Assembly (NCBI RefSeq): GCF_000970675.1
Contig: NZ_LAJA01000004.1
Location: forward strand, 62,001 to 126,000
DNA from: Domibacillus tundrae
GTDB lineage: Bacteria > Bacillota > Bacilli > Bacillales > Domibacillaceae
Direction of reading: 5' to 3'
DNA: 64,000 bases
Made by a program: the position numbers and the translations under genes. The first letter of the stretch is position 1, and every line of letters begins with the position of its first letter. Below the pieces are notes generated by a model. The model worked only from the letters and a program-made list of their open reading frames with translations, was not told where the DNA came from and did not search any database. Below, one piece after another: positions 12,435-22,749 of the stretch.

Positions 12435-14435
12435 TTGAATAACAAACCGAATAATCAACAATCTACTACTAATAAGCCGGCAGGAAACCGTGGACCGGCA
12501 AAACCAAAACCGACAGGCTCTAAGCCAGGACAACAAAAACAAGGACAAGGCGGCAGCGCTGCTCGCGGTGGCTCAAAACCGGGTTCACGCGGCATTAATG
12601 GTGGACCACGTGGAAAAGGACGTTCAGGGCAGCGTAAAGGTGCTCCAAAACAACCGATTCCAGTGAAAAAGAAAGAAATACCAGAAAAAATTGTCTTCTC
12701 GGGTTCTTTGACAGTAACAGAGCTGGCAAAGAAAATGAATGTTGAACCATCCGAAGTTATTAAAAAATTGTTTATGCTCGGCGTGATGGCTACTATAAAC
12801 CAAGAGCTTGACAAAGATGCCATTGAACTTGTGGCAGGCGAGTTTAACGTAGAAGTTGAAGAAGAAATTTTAATCGACAAAGCAGATCTTGAAACGTATT
12901 TCGAAGATGAAGATACGGATGAAAATGCCATTGAACGTCCAGCAGTTGTAACGATTATGGGTCACGTTGATCACGGAAAAACGACACTTCTTGACTCAAT
13001 TCGCAACACAAAAGTGACAGAAGGCGAAGCAGGCGGTATCACGCAGCATATCGGGGCTTACCAAGCAGAAACGAACGGCAAGAAAATCACGTTCCTTGAT
13101 ACACCAGGCCACGCCGCTTTTACAACAATGCGTGCGCGCGGAGCAAAAATAACAGATATTACAATTCTAGTTGTTGCAGCGGATGATGGTGTAATGCCGC
13201 AAACCGTTGAAGCGATCAATCACGCGAAAGCAGCCGAAGTTCCAATTATTGTGGCAGTGAATAAAATTGATAAGCCGGCAGCGAATGCGGATCGTGTCAT
13301 GCAGGAATTGACTGAGCATGGACTTGTACCGGAAGCATGGGGCGGCGAAACGATTTTTGTACCGCTTTCAGCTAAACATGGAGAAGGAATCGATACGTTG
13401 CTTGAAATGATTCTTCTCGTCGCTGAAGTAGAAGAATTAAAAGCCGATCCGAAACGAAAAGCGATGGGCACGGTTATTGAAGCTGAGCTTGACAAAGGCC
13501 GTGGCTCTGTTGCAACACTGCTCGTTCAAAACGGTACGTTGAATGTTGGCGACCCAATCGTAGTCGGGAACAAGTTTGGCCGGGTCCGTGCGATGGTTAA
13601 TGACGTCGGCCGCCGTGTAAAAACAGCAGGTCCATCTACGCCGGTTGAAATTACTGGATTAAATGATGTACCGCTTGCTGGTGATCGTTTTGTCGTGTTT
13701 GAGGATGAAAAAACGGCACGCCAAATCGGTGAATCTCGTGCACAAGAGGCGCTTCAGGCGCAGCGGAGCGAAAAAACGAAAGTCAGTCTCGATAATTTGT
13801 TTGAACATATGAAACAAGGTGAAATGAAAGACTTGAACATTGTTTTAAAAGCAGATGTACAAGGTTCGGTTGAAGCGGTAGCGTCTGCTCTCCAAAAAAT
13901 TGAAGTAGAAGGCGTCAATGTTAAAATCATTCATACAGGTGCCGGTGCAATTACAGAATCTGACATTATTTTAGCATCTGCTTCAAATGCGATTGTGATT
14001 GGCTTTAACGTGCGTCCGGATGTGAATGCGAAGCGTACAGCGGAAGTCGAAAAAGTGGAAGTCCGTCTGCACCGGATCATTTACAAGGTCATCGAAGAAA
14101 TTGAAGCAGCGATGAAAGGAATGCTTGATCCTGAGTTTGAAGAAAAAATTATCGGGCAGGCAGAAATACGCCAGACATTTAAAGTGTCTAAAATCGGTAC
14201 AATTGCGGGAAGCTATGTAACAGAAGGCAAAATTACACGTGATTCAGGCGTTCGCTTGATCCGTGACGGCATCGTTATTTTCGAAGGCGAAGTCGATGCG
14301 CTAAAACGCTTTAAAGATGATGCAAAAGAAGTAGCGCAAGGTTATGAGTGCGGAATTACCATTCGTGGTTTCAATGATGTTAAAGAAGGCGATATTATTG
14401 AAGCGTTCATCGAACAGGAAATCGAGCGCAAGTAA
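12435..14435 (+). CDS. infB: Translation initiation factor IF-2
   Basis: GTPase that places initiator tRNA on the ribosome. The 666 residues are somewhat shorter than the 716 of B. subtilis because the low-complexity Gly/Lys/Asn/Pro N-terminal region is short. The G domain has [13 protein letters not shown] near residue 175, DTPGHAAF and NKIDKP. Domains II, III and IV follow ([13 protein letters not shown], then [21 protein letters not shown]). The start is TTG at 12435 behind AAGGAGGC. ylxP, which usually follows, is missing. Confidence 0.97.
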   Translation: MNNKPNNQQSTTNKPAGNRGPAKPKPTGSKPGQQKQGQGGSAARGGSKPGSRGINGGPRGKGRSGQRKGAPKQPIPVKKKEIPEKIVFSGSLTVTELAKKMNVEPSEVIKKLFMLGVMATINQELDKDAIELVAGEFNVEVEEEILIDKADLETYFEDEDTDENAIERPAVVTIMGHVDHGKTTLLDSIRNTKVTEGEAGGITQHIGAYQAETNGKKITFLDTPGHAAFTTMRARGAKITDITILVVAADDGVMPQTVEAINHAKAAEVPIIVAVNKIDKPAANADRVMQELTEHGLVPEAWGGETIFVPLSAKHGEGIDTLLEMILLVAEVEELKADPKRKAMGTVIEAELDKGRGSVATLLVQNGTLNVGDPIVVGNKFGRVRAMVNDVGRRVKTAGPSTPVEITGLNDVPLAGDRFVVFEDEKTARQIGESRAQEALQAQRSEKTKVSLDNLFEHMKQGEMKDLNIVLKADVQGSVEAVASALQKIEVEGVNVKIIHTGAGAITESDIILASASNAIVIGFNVRPDVNAKRTAEVEKVEVRLHRIIYKVIEEIEAAMKGMLDPEFEEKIIGQAEIRQTFKVSKIGTIAGSYVTEGKITRDSGVRLIRDGIVIFEGEVDALKRFKDDAKEVAQGYECGITIRGFNDVKEGDIIEAFIEQEIERK

Positions 14436-14459
14436 CCTTCACCTGAAGGAGTGAAAAGT

Positions 14460-14810
14460 ATGTCGATGCGTTCAAATCGTGTGGCAGAACAAATGAAAAA
14501 AGAATTGACGGAAATTTTAAGCCGTAAAGTGAAAGATCCACGCATTGGATTTTTAACGGTAACGGATGTAGAAGTAACCGGTGATTTGCAGCAGGCAACC
14601 GTGTATATTACGGTGCTTGGCGGCGAAGAAGAACGGGAAGGTACGTTAAAAGCATTGGCAAAAGCAAAAGGGTTCATCCGCTCAGAGCTTGGCCAGCGTA
14701 TCCGTCTTCGGAAAACACCGGAGCTTATGTTTGAATTTGATGAATCGGTTGCGTACGGGAATAAAATTGATACGCTTCTAAGAGAACTTAAAGATTCAGA
14801 CCCGTCGTAA
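14460..14810 (+). CDS. rbfA: Ribosome-binding factor A
   Basis: Late 30S maturation factor with a KH-like fold. The ATG at 14460 is chosen because GAAGGAG lies eight bases upstream and the start MSMRSNRV matches the Bacillus protein; a GTG at 14451 is in frame but too close to that site. The 116 residues contain the conserved [19 protein letters not shown]. It lies 24 bases after infB with no ylxP between them. Confidence 0.96.
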   Translation: MSMRSNRVAEQMKKELTEILSRKVKDPRIGFLTVTDVEVTGDLQQATVYITVLGGEEEREGTLKALAKAKGFIRSELGQRIRLRKTPELMFEFDESVAYGNKIDTLLRELKDSDPS

Positions 14811-14812
14811 TA

Positions 14813-14870
14813 AAAAAGGCGCCTGGAGAAGCGGCGGAGTTATTTCGCTGCTTCGACGGGCGCTTTTTTT
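14813..14870 (+). terminator. Rho-independent terminator after rbfA
   Basis: AAAAAAGGCGCC pairs with GGGCGCTTTTTTT, with an inner GAAGC/GCTTC stem. It sits between rbfA and truB, so truB-ribF may need readthrough or a promoter I could not define. Confidence 0.75.
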
Positions 14871-14893
14871 CATGAAAAAAGGAGTGAATCATT

Positions 14894-15787
14894 ATGAATG
14901 GCATTTTACCGCTTTGGAAAGAAAAAGGCATGACATCGCACGATTGCGTGTTTAAAGCCCGCAAAATTCTTAAAACGAAAAAAGTTGGCCATACGGGCAC
15001 ACTTGACCCAGATGTAGAAGGCGTGCTGCCGCTCTGCATTGGAAAAGCAACTCGGCTTGCCGAATACATTACCGATAGTGGCAAAACCTACGAAGCGGAA
15101 GTGACAATTGGGACATCCACCGAAACAGAAGATGCATCGGGCACTGTAGTGGAATCTAAAAAAATTGATTCCCCACTTACTGAAATGGAACTCACGCCAG
15201 TTCTTCAACAGCTCACAGGCGACATTGAACAAACACCACCGATGTATTCAGCTGTTAAAGTGAACGGCAAGCGTTTATATGAGTATGCACGTGCTGGTGA
15301 AGCGGTAGAGCGTCCTGCGCGGATTGTTTCCATTTATAGTATCGAACAAATCAGTCCGATTGAACAGGATGAAAAAAATGCCCGCTTTTCGATTCGGATC
15401 GTTTGCGGAAAAGGGACATATATTCGAACATTGGCTGTGATGATTGGTGAAAAGCTTGGCTATCCGGCCCACATGTCCCGCCTCGTCCGAACACATTCGG
15501 GCGGATTTGGACAAGAGGACTGTGTCACGTTATCAGCGCTTGCCGAATGCGCGCCTGAAGAGGTATTGAAGCCGGTTGAAATCGCTGTTTCTCATTTGCC
15601 GAAGTGGCATGTAAATGATACAGTAGCAGTAATGATAAAAAACGGAGCAGTACTGCCGGTACCTGCCCAATGGCCGTCTGGGGAAGCGGAAGCTGCTGTT
15701 TATTTACATGGTGAGCTTTTGGCGATTTACCGGCTTCATCCAGAAAAAACAGGGAAAATCAAGCCGGTTAAAGTAATGCCACAATGA
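14894..15787 (+). CDS. truB: tRNA pseudouridine(55) synthase
   Basis: Makes pseudouridine 55 in the T-loop of tRNAs. The catalytic aspartate is D38 in GTLDPDVEGVLPLC. KGTYIRTLA and the PUA-like C-terminus are recognisable. Length is 297 residues. ATG at 14894 follows AAAGGAGTGAATCATT. It is followed by ribF 21 bases later, as in most Bacillaceae. Confidence 0.96.
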   Translation: MNGILPLWKEKGMTSHDCVFKARKILKTKKVGHTGTLDPDVEGVLPLCIGKATRLAEYITDSGKTYEAEVTIGTSTETEDASGTVVESKKIDSPLTEMELTPVLQQLTGDIEQTPPMYSAVKVNGKRLYEYARAGEAVERPARIVSIYSIEQISPIEQDEKNARFSIRIVCGKGTYIRTLAVMIGEKLGYPAHMSRLVRTHSGGFGQEDCVTLSALAECAPEEVLKPVEIAVSHLPKWHVNDTVAVMIKNGAVLPVPAQWPSGEAEAAVYLHGELLAIYRLHPEKTGKIKPVKVMPQ

Positions 15788-15808
15788 TAGAGAGATAGGT
15801 GTGAAGAG

Positions 15809-16771
15809 ATGGATGTTATCATGCTGCGCCATCCGCATAGGCGCGAAAAAGAGGATTTTAAACCGATGGCGCTTGCGCTCGGATTTTTTGATGGCGTACA
15901 TAAAGGCCATCAGCAAGTGATCGCTGCAGCGAAAAAAATGGCAGATCAACATGGCTGGAAAAGTGCTGTCATGACATTCGACCCACATCCATCTGTCGTT
16001 CTCGGCAGAAAGCACCGGCATATCCGCCATATTACGCCGCTCGAAGAAAAAAAGCAGCTCATTGAAGAGCTCGGTATCGATTATCTGTTTATCGTCCGAT
16101 TTACATCTGATTTTGCAGCGCTTGAACCGCAGCAATTCGTCGATGAATACATGATCGGCCTGAACGTTAAACATGTGACTGCTGGCTTTGATTATACATA
16201 TGGCAGGCTTGGCAAAGGAACGATGGAAACGTTAATGTTTCATTCGCGTGGCGAGTTTACGTTTACATCGGTTGAGAAGCTGGAATTTGAAAAAGAAAAA
16301 GTCAGTTCGACAAAAGTAAGAGAGCTATTGGCAGAAGGTCTCGTCCGCGATGCATCTGATTTGCTTGGCCGGCCTTACCGTATGCATGGTACGGTTATTC
16401 ATGGAGATAAGCGTGGGCGGAAAATGGGTTTCCCAACTGCAAATATTGAACCGGATGATGATTATTTTTTGCCGCTGACCGGTGTATACGCAGTGAAAAT
16501 TCGCGTGCAGAATAAGTGGCACGAAGGGGTTTGCAATGTCGGGTATCGGCCGACTTTTAAAAGTCCGGACAAGCCGGTTTTATCAATTGAAGTGCATATT
16601 TTTCACTACACTGGAGACATTTATGGTGAAGAAGTGGAAGTGGACTGGTTTATCAGGCTGCGTGGTGAACAAAAATTCAATGGAATTGAAGAACTCGCTG
16701 CTCAAATTGAACGGGATAAAGAAGCGTCAATCCAATTCTTCGACAGCAAACGCCTTGACGAAAAAGCATAA
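15809..16771 (+). CDS. ribF: Bifunctional riboflavin kinase / FAD synthetase
   Basis: Makes FMN and then FAD. The N-terminal nucleotidyltransferase has ALGFFDGVHKGHQQVI (residues 27-42) and the downstream KVSSTKVRELL. The C-terminal flavokinase has GDKRGRKMGFPTANI and GVYAVKI. Length is 320 residues. The promoter of rpsO overlaps its last codons. Confidence 0.96.
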   Translation: MDVIMLRHPHRREKEDFKPMALALGFFDGVHKGHQQVIAAAKKMADQHGWKSAVMTFDPHPSVVLGRKHRHIRHITPLEEKKQLIEELGIDYLFIVRFTSDFAALEPQQFVDEYMIGLNVKHVTAGFDYTYGRLGKGTMETLMFHSRGEFTFTSVEKLEFEKEKVSSTKVRELLAEGLVRDASDLLGRPYRMHGTVIHGDKRGRKMGFPTANIEPDDDYFLPLTGVYAVKIRVQNKWHEGVCNVGYRPTFKSPDKPVLSIEVHIFHYTGDIYGEEVEVDWFIRLRGEQKFNGIEELAAQIERDKEASIQFFDSKRLDEKA

Positions 16772-16783
16772 GTTTCGTATAAT
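16755..16783 (+). promoter_or_regulatory. Strong SigA promoter for rpsO
   Basis: TTGACG (16755-16760), a 17-base spacer and a perfect TATAAT (16778-16783). The -35 box lies in the last codons of ribF. Confidence 0.8.
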
Positions 16784-16789
16784 ATACAG

Positions 16790-16880
16790 TGCTTGACATT
16801 TTGAACCGCTGCTTGGCATTGCGATTCTCCAACGCGTGCTCGGCTGACGGGGATGAACCATTATAAAGGAGGAATTACAA
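16790..16880 (+). promoter_or_regulatory. rpsO 5' leader, possible S15 autoregulatory RNA
   Basis: About 90 bases of untranslated leader lie between the promoter and the S15 start. It contains GC-rich complementary patches (GCTGCTTGGC near 16808; GTGCTCGGC near 16837) and ends in AAAGGAGG. S15 leaders autoregulate in several bacteria with lineage-specific folds. I could not match this one to a defined structure. Confidence 0.4.
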
Positions 16881-17150
16881 ATGGCATTATCACAAGAACG
16901 CAAGAACGAACTAATTCAGGAGTACAGAACACACGAAAGCGACACTGGGTCTCCAGAAGTGCAAATCGCTGTATTGACTGAACAAATCAACACGTTGAAT
17001 GACCACTTACGTACGCATAAAAAAGACCACCATTCACGTCGCGGTCTATTGAAAATGGTCGGCCGCCGCCGTAACTTGCTTTCATACCTTCGTAACAAGG
17101 ATGTAGCTCGTTACCGCGAGTTGATCCAAAAACTCGGTTTGCGCCGATAA
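16881..17150 (+). CDS. rpsO: 30S ribosomal protein S15
   Basis: Primary-binding 16S rRNA protein of 89 residues, the standard length. The signature [15 protein letters not shown] and the loop [11 protein letters not shown] are intact. ATG at 16881 follows AAAGGAGGAATTACAA. It has its own promoter and a terminator before pnp. Confidence 0.98.
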   Translation: MALSQERKNELIQEYRTHESDTGSPEVQIAVLTEQINTLNDHLRTHKKDHHSRRGLLKMVGRRRNLLSYLRNKDVARYRELIQKLGLRR

Positions 17151-17157
17151 TTCACGA

Positions 17158-17185
17158 TAAAGCGGGATTTTTCCCGCTTTTTTGT
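17158..17185 (+). terminator. Rho-independent terminator after rpsO
   Basis: AAAGCGGGA pairs with TCCCGCTTT, followed by TTTTTG. Confidence 0.85.
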
Positions 17186-17238
17186 TAGGGAAAAAACGTT
17201 TTTTAAATAACTTTTGAAATAAAGAGAGGTGCAACCAA

Positions 17239-19362
17239 ATGGAGCAGGGAAAACAAACATTTTCCATCGACTGGGCAGGGCGCGAACTGACTGTTGAAGT
17301 TGGGCAAATCGCGAAGCAGGCCAATGGTTCAGCGCTTATTCGCTATGGCGAGACCGTTGTATTAAGTGCTGCAACAGCTTCAAAAGAACCAAAAGCAGTG
17401 GATTTCTTTCCATTAACGGTAAACTATGAAGAGCGTCTTTACGCTGCCGGTAAAATTCCAGGCGGATTTATTAAACGGGAAGGACGCCCAAGTGAAAAAG
17501 CGACGCTGGCAAGCCGGTTAATTGACCGTCCAATCCGTCCCCTTTTTCCAGATGGTTTCCGCAACGAAATTCAAGTGATCAGCATGGTCATGAGTGTAGA
17601 TCAAAACTGTTCATCAGAAATGGCGGCGATGTTTGGTTCTTCATTGGCTTTGTCTGTATCAGACATCCCATTTGACGGTCCAATTGCAGGTGTAAACGTC
17701 GGCCGCATTAACGGTGAATTTATTATTAACCCGAATGTAGAACAACTGGAAAAAAGTGATATTGATCTAACGGTTGCCGGTACAAAAGAAGCAATCAATA
17801 TGGTTGAAGCCGGAGCAGATGAAGTGCCGGAAGACATCATGCTTGAAGCGATTATGTTCGGACACGAAGAGATCAAGCGGTTAATCGCGTTCCAGGAAGA
17901 AATTGTCGCAGCGTTTGGAAAAGAAAAACGTGAAGTGACTCTTTATGAGAATGACAAGGTACTTGAAGCGAAAATTCGCTCTATGTGCGAGGCAGATATG
18001 AAACAAGCGATTCAAACCGCTGAAAAACATGCACGTGAAGAAGCGATTACAGAAGTGAAAAAAGCGGTGAAGGATGCACTTGAGTCAGAAGGCGAAAGTG
18101 AATCAATCGGAGAAGCGTCTGCTATTCTTGAAAAAATCGTCAAAGAAGAGGTCCGCCGGTTAATTACCGTTGAAAAAATTCGTCCGGACGGCCGGAAAAT
18201 TGATGAAATTCGTCCACTTGCGTCTGAAACAACACTGCTTCCGCGCACGCACGGATCAGCTATGTTTACACGCGGGCAGACACAAGTGCTCAGCATCGCA
18301 ACACTGGGTGCATTAGGGGACGTTCAAATTTTGGACGGTCTAGGAACAGAAGAATCAAAACGGTTTATGCATCATTATAATTTCCCTTCATTCAGTGTGG
18401 GAGAAACACGTCCTCTTCGCGCACCAGGCCGCCGTGAAATCGGGCACGGGGCACTAGGGGAACGTGCACTTTATCCAATCATTCCAGATGAAAAAGACTT
18501 CCCTTACACGATTCGTCTTGTATCTGAAGTGCTTGAATCAAATGGATCATCGTCACAGGCAAGTATTTGTGCAAGTACAATGGCGATGATGGATGCCGGT
18601 GTACCGATTAAAGCACCAGTTGCTGGTATTGCAATGGGTCTTGTTAAATCCGGGGAGCATTATACAGTGCTATCTGATATTCAAGGAATGGAAGATCACC
18701 TTGGCGATATGGACTTTAAAGTGGCTGGTACGGCTAAAGGTGTAACCGCCTTGCAAATGGATATTAAAATTGACGGCTTAAGCCGCCAAATTTTAGAAGA
18801 AGCCCTGCAGCAGGCGAAAGAAGGCAGAATGCACATTTTAGAGCATATGCTGTCTGTCATTAATACACCGCGCAATGAATTGTCGGCTTACGCGCCGAAA
18901 ATTATGACAATGACAATTAATCCGGATAAAATCCGTGATGTTATTGGACCGAGCGGCAAACAAATTAATAAAATCATCGAAGAAACGGGCGTTAAAATCG
19001 ACATTGAACAAGATGGAACGGTCTTTATTTCATCGATTAATCAAGAAGATAACGAACGTGCGAAGAAAATTATTGAAGACATCGTTCGTGAAGTGCAAGT
19101 GGGCGAACTTTACATGGGCAAAGTAAAACGAATTGAAAAGTTTGGCGCATTCGTTGAATTGTTCAAAGGAAAAGACGGTCTCGTTCACATTTCTGAACTC
19201 TCGGAAGAACGTGTCGGCAAAGTGGAAGATGTATTGAAAATAGGCGACGAATTCCTTGTGAAAGTCATTGCCATTGACAATCAAGGCCGTGTGAACGTAT
19301 CTAGAAAAGCGGTTTTAAAAGAACAACGTGAAAAAGAAGAAGCGGCTAAACAGCAGCAATAA
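17239..19362 (+). CDS. pnp: Polynucleotide phosphorylase
   Basis: Phosphorolytic 3'-5' exoribonuclease of the RNA degradosome-like network. The 707 residues contain two RNase PH domains (around residues 10-230 and 310-540), a KH domain ([17 protein letters not shown]) and a C-terminal S1 domain ([21 protein letters not shown]). ATG at 17239 follows AGAGAGGTGCAACCAA. ylxY, which follows pnp in B. subtilis, is replaced by 560 bases of repeats. Confidence 0.98.
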   Translation: MEQGKQTFSIDWAGRELTVEVGQIAKQANGSALIRYGETVVLSAATASKEPKAVDFFPLTVNYEERLYAAGKIPGGFIKREGRPSEKATLASRLIDRPIRPLFPDGFRNEIQVISMVMSVDQNCSSEMAAMFGSSLALSVSDIPFDGPIAGVNVGRINGEFIINPNVEQLEKSDIDLTVAGTKEAINMVEAGADEVPEDIMLEAIMFGHEEIKRLIAFQEEIVAAFGKEKREVTLYENDKVLEAKIRSMCEADMKQAIQTAEKHAREEAITEVKKAVKDALESEGESESIGEASAILEKIVKEEVRRLITVEKIRPDGRKIDEIRPLASETTLLPRTHGSAMFTRGQTQVLSIATLGALGDVQILDGLGTEESKRFMHHYNFPSFSVGETRPLRAPGRREIGHGALGERALYPIIPDEKDFPYTIRLVSEVLESNGSSSQASICASTMAMMDAGVPIKAPVAGIAMGLVKSGEHYTVLSDIQGMEDHLGDMDFKVAGTAKGVTALQMDIKIDGLSRQILEEALQQAKEGRMHILEHMLSVINTPRNELSAYAPKIMTMTINPDKIRDVIGPSGKQINKIIEETGVKIDIEQDGTVFISSINQEDNERAKKIIEDIVREVQVGELYMGKVKRIEKFGAFVELFKGKDGLVHISELSEERVGKVEDVLKIGDEFLVKVIAIDNQGRVNVSRKAVLKEQREKEEAAKQQQ

Positions 19363-19365
19363 GAT

Positions 19366-19487
19366 AAGAAAAGCAAAAGGTGCTGTTTATCAGCGACAAG
19401 CATAAGATAAGGACTGGCGGGGGCGCTTTTTGCCTCCAGAAGGACTTGGCTTATGATCTCGAGCTGATGGTGCCTGGAGCTGGACAC
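19366..19487 (-). repeat. Interspersed repeat copy D (minus orientation)
   Basis: Read on the minus strand it begins CCAGCTCCAGGCACCATCAG and ends with TTATGCTTGTCGCTGATAAAC plus a CTTTTC tail, matching copies A and B. It directly follows the pnp stop and faces away from copy C. Its middle contains a diverged form of the CCTTCTGGAGGC hairpin seen in copy A. Confidence 0.75.
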
Positions 19488-19497
19488 CCTTGAAAAT

Positions 19498-19572
19498 ATA
19501 TACTTTCTTATCTTTCAAAAGCGGAGACTCCATTCAGAGTCACCGCTTTTTTTATTTTATAAGAAAGTATAT
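19498..19572. repeat. 14-bp perfect inverted repeat bracketing the pnp terminator
   Basis: ATATACTTTCTTAT at 19498-19511 and its exact reverse complement at 19559-19572 enclose a terminator hairpin. The arms lie at the boundaries of repeat copies D and C, so they may be the preferred insertion site or the remains of a longer stem. Confidence 0.7.
19515..19558 (+). terminator. Probable pnp terminator
   Basis: AAAAGCGG-GACTC pairs with GAGTC-ACCGCTTTT and is followed by TTTTATTTT. It lies 150 bases past the pnp stop because repeat copy D intervenes. Confidence 0.7.
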
Positions 19573-19578
19573 CTACGT

Positions 19579-19830
19579 CTAGCTCCAGCATCCTAGCGCC
19601 TCGTGTACTTCGCATTCCTCCTGGCGATAAATCAACATCGAATCGCGGGTCCACAGGATGTGGATCACGAAGGCGTTGCGACGATCCGGATGATCTAGTC
19701 GGGCGAATGCCACAGGACGTGGCAGCTTTGAAGCGCGGCGGCATGATGCCGCGTTCCTAGCCTTTGATCTTCTTTATCTCGAGCAGAGCGCTCCAGTCCA
19801 TGCAGCGCTAAACAGGGCGCTTGCGCTTTT
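19579..19830 (+). repeat. Interspersed repeat copy C (plus orientation)
   Basis: Starts CTAGCTCCAGC and ends GGGCGCTTGCGCTTTTG. The internal module GGATCACGAAGGCGTTGCGA ... GCCACAGGACGTGGCAG is shared with copy A, and ATGATGCCGCGTTC-TAGCCTTTG with copy B. No convincing ORF lies in this 560-base intergenic stretch. Confidence 0.75.
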
Positions 19831-19922
19831 GTTCTAGCATTCAAAAGCGAAATGTGGTATTGTTATTCATTGATATTATACCGCTGTCAAGAAGAAACAG
19901 AAATTAGGGGGACATGATTACG

Positions 19923-21164
19923 TTGATAAAACGATTTACATGCAAAAACGGTGTGACCATTGTAACGGAAGAAATGTCGACTGTTCGCTCAGCCGCAATC
20001 GGGATCTGGATCGCGACAGGCTCACGCGACGAGTCGCCGGAATTAAATGGTGTGTCACATTTTCTTGAACATATGTTTTTTAAAGGCACGGATACATTAA
20101 GCGCGAAAGAAATTGCTGAAAGCTTTGACAGTATTGGCGGGCAAGTAAATGCCTTTACATCAAAAGAATATACATGTTACTATGCAAAAGTGCTTGATAA
20201 TCATGCAGATCATGCGTTAAATGTGCTTGCGGATATGTTTTTTCATTCGAAATTTGACAGTGAGGAGCTTGAAAAAGAGCGGAATGTCATTTTAGAAGAA
20301 ATCAAAATGTACGAAGATGCTCCGGATGATATCGTCCACGATTTGCTCAGCAGCGCCGCGTATGGCAGCCATCCGCTCGGATTGCCAATTTTAGGAACAG
20401 AAAAGACATTGTCTTCATTTACGCGAGATACGCTTAAAGACTACATGTATAACATGTACACGCCGGATCGGGTCGTTATTTCCATCGCCGGAAATATTAC
20501 CGAAGATATTGTCAAGAAAGCAGAAGCTTTGTTTGGCGAATATAAAGGCGGCAAAGCAACGATTATGGAATCCGTTTCTGATTTTTACTATGACAAAAAA
20601 TCACGCTCAAAAGAAACAGAACAAGCGCATTTGTGCCTCGGTTATGAAGGCATTTCTATTGGGGATAAAGACATTTACAATTTAATTGTGATGAACAATA
20701 TTATTGGCGGAAGCATGTCGAGCCGTCTTTTCCAGGAAGTTCGTGAGGAGCGGGGTCTTGCGTATTCGGTCTATTCCTATCATTCTTCTTACAAAGATAC
20801 TGGCCTCATTACGTTTTATGGCGGTACAGGTGCTGAACAATTGGATGAATTATACGCGACCATCATTGAATCGATCGATCTTGTGAAGGCGGAAGGTATC
20901 ACGCAAAAAGAACTTCATAACAGCAAAGAGCAGCTAAAAGGCAGCTTGATGCTCAGCTTAGAGAGTACAAACAGTCGTATGAGCCGCAACGGGAAAAATG
21001 AGTTACTCTTAAAGCGCCACCGTACATTGGATGAAGTGGTGTCACTCATTGACAATGTAACAAAAGAACGTGTGGATGAACTGGCAAAAAAATTGTTTGA
21101 TAAACCGTTCTCGGCATCGCTTATTAGCCCGGACGGCAAGTGGCCAAAAACAGCTGCAATTTGA
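19923..21164 (+). CDS. mlpA: M16 family zinc peptidase MlpA/YmxG
   Basis: Processing-protease-like M16 peptidase with an inverted zinc motif HFLEH at residues 46-50. The TTG at 19923 is preferred because the product then starts MIKRFTCKNG like its homologue and lies 11 bases after AGGGGG; the ATG at 19914 is only two bases from that site. About 413 residues. The C-terminal half has the typical RLFQEVREERGLAYSVYS. ymxH, the usual next gene, is absent. Confidence 0.92.
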   Translation: MIKRFTCKNGVTIVTEEMSTVRSAAIGIWIATGSRDESPELNGVSHFLEHMFFKGTDTLSAKEIAESFDSIGGQVNAFTSKEYTCYYAKVLDNHADHALNVLADMFFHSKFDSEELEKERNVILEEIKMYEDAPDDIVHDLLSSAAYGSHPLGLPILGTEKTLSSFTRDTLKDYMYNMYTPDRVVISIAGNITEDIVKKAEALFGEYKGGKATIMESVSDFYYDKKSRSKETEQAHLCLGYEGISIGDKDIYNLIVMNNIIGGSMSSRLFQEVREERGLAYSVYSYHSSYKDTGLITFYGGTGAEQLDELYATIIESIDLVKAEGITQKELHNSKEQLKGSLMLSLESTNSRMSRNGKNELLLKRHRTLDEVVSLIDNVTKERVDELAKKLFDKPFSASLISPDGKWPKTAAI

Positions 21165-21192
21165 ATCCGCTTTTTAGCGGATTCTTTTTTTT
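21163..21192 (+). terminator. Rho-independent terminator after mlpA
   Basis: GAATCCGC pairs with GCGGATTC, overlapping the mlpA stop codon and followed by eight T. Confidence 0.85.
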
Positions 21193-21207
21193 GCCGAAAT
21201 CAGAACG

Positions 21208-21235
21208 CACAGCGGATATTGTAATTCATACAATA
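21208..21235 (+). promoter_or_regulatory. SigK-type sporulation promoter for dpaAB
   Basis: CAC (21208-21210), 16 bases, then CATACAATA (21227-21235), an exact match to the mother-cell consensus AC-N16-CATANNNTA. B. subtilis spoVF is SigK-controlled, so location and sequence agree. Confidence 0.7.
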
Positions 21236-21267
21236 AAAAGAATAGGCCGCAATTGGAGGAGATGAAT

Positions 21268-22140
21268 GTGAACGCATTGATTTTTGGCGGGGATGCTAGG
21301 CAGATTGAAGTGGGCCGCATATTAATGGAGCGCGGCATCCACGTATATATGGCCGGATTTGATCAAGCAGAAAACGAATTGATGGGTGCACAAGTCATCA
21401 AAAATGAAGACCTGTCTTATGAATCGATGGATCTGTTTATTTTACCAGTATCTGGTGTGAAAAAAGGTGGAGATGTGGATGCTCCATTCTCGACAAGTCC
21501 ACTTTTTATGACGAAAGAAATAGCGGAATCATTATCAGAAGATTGTATCATAATTAGTGGAATTGCTACTCCAGCCTTAAAAAACATTGTGCAGCGCGAT
21601 GTTCTTTACATTTTTGACAGAGAAGATGCAGCGATCTTAAATTCGATCCCGACGGCTGAAGGGGCGCTGATGATTGCGATGCAAAAAACAGATCACACCA
21701 TCCATGGCGCTAACGTTATGGTCATAGGTTTTGGCCGCGTCGGCACGACAACCGCCCGTTTATTTCATCAAGTCGGTGCCCGCGTTACTACAGCAGTAAG
21801 AGAGACGGGCATATTTGCAAGAGCAAAAGAAATGAACATTTACCCTTTTTATATGGCAAGCCTGATAGACGAAATAGAATATGCTGATGTGGTCATCAAT
21901 ACAGTACCAGCTTTGGTCCTGACAGAAGATATTCTGGCTCGAATGAATCCAGCGTCTATTATTATCGATCTTGCCTCTGAGCCGGGTGGAACAGATTTTG
22001 AAGCAGCTGAAAAAGCGGGCATTCAAGTGATTCATGCGCTTAGTCTGCCAGGCAAAATAGCGCCAAAAACAGCTGGAGAAATACTGGGGCATGTGCTGAT
22101 AGATGCTGTGAAAGAATGGAAAAATGAAAGGGGATTGTAA
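21268..22140 (+). CDS. dpaA: Dipicolinate synthase subunit A
   Basis: Makes dipicolinic acid from the lysine-pathway intermediate in the mother cell; the product loads the spore core with Ca-DPA. It has a Rossmann motif VIGFGRVGTTTARLF in the C-terminal half and an N-terminal GGDARQIEV. The GTG at 21268 is chosen for its 7-8 base spacing from GGAGGAG; upstream in-frame starts at 21253 and 21262 overlap that site. About 290 residues. It is three bases from dpaB. Confidence 0.93.
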   Translation: MNALIFGGDARQIEVGRILMERGIHVYMAGFDQAENELMGAQVIKNEDLSYESMDLFILPVSGVKKGGDVDAPFSTSPLFMTKEIAESLSEDCIIISGIATPALKNIVQRDVLYIFDREDAAILNSIPTAEGALMIAMQKTDHTIHGANVMVIGFGRVGTTTARLFHQVGARVTTAVRETGIFARAKEMNIYPFYMASLIDEIEYADVVINTVPALVLTEDILARMNPASIIIDLASEPGGTDFEAAEKAGIQVIHALSLPGKIAPKTAGEILGHVLIDAVKEWKNERGL

Positions 22141-22143
22141 AGC

Positions 22144-22749
22144 GTGGATCAACTTTTAAAAGGACGGCGGATCGGATTTGGCTTGACGGGCTCACATTGT
22201 ACATTTGAGGAAATCGTGCCAATCGTGGCGAAATTAAAAGAGTTAGGTGCTGATGTCGTTCCGGTTGCGACATATACGGCCCAAAAAGAAGCGAGCCGGT
22301 TTGGATCAGCTGGGGCATGGCTGAATAAAGTAGAAGAAGTGGCGGGCCGGAAAGCTATTTCTACGATTCAAGATGCAGAACCGCTTGGACCCAAAATACC
22401 CGTTGATTGCATGGTGATTGCGCCCATGACCGGAAACTCGATCAGTAAATTTGCCAATGCGGCAACAGACTCACCTGTGTTAATGGCTGCGAAAGCAACG
22501 CTTCGTAACGGGAGCCCTGTCGTTTTGGCCATTTCAACAAATGATGCACTGGGATTAAACAGCCAAAATGTTGTGAAGCTATTAAATATGAAAAATATTT
22601 ATTTTGTTCCATTTGGCCAGGATGACCCATATAAAAAACCAAATTCTCTTGTCGCCATCATGGATTTGATTCCTGCAACGGTTTCAAAGGCGCTTTTGCA
22701 TCAACAAATTCAGCCGCTTTTAAAAGAATATCCCGATATCAATCAATAA
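22144..22749 (+). CDS. dpaB: Dipicolinate synthase subunit B
   Basis: Flavoprotein-like (Dfp/UbiX fold) partner of DpaA, 201 residues. It shows GFGLTGSHCTFEEI at the N-terminus and VIAPMTGNSISKFANAATDSPVLMAAKATLR in the middle, both typical of SpoVFB. The GTG start at 22144 follows AAAGGGGATTG, immediately after the dpaA stop. Confidence 0.94.
   Translation: MDQLLKGRRIGFGLTGSHCTFEEIVPIVAKLKELGADVVPVATYTAQKEASRFGSAGAWLNKVEEVAGRKAISTIQDAEPLGPKIPVDCMVIAPMTGNSISKFANAATDSPVLMAAKATLRNGSPVVLAISTNDALGLNSQNVVKLLNMKNIYFVPFGQDDPYKKPNSLVAIMDLIPATVSKALLHQQIQPLLKEYPDINQ

Noticed and set aside
12455-12931. Minus-strand frame opposite the start of infB
   Set aside because: A Pro/Gly-rich shadow of the low-complexity IF-2 N-terminus.
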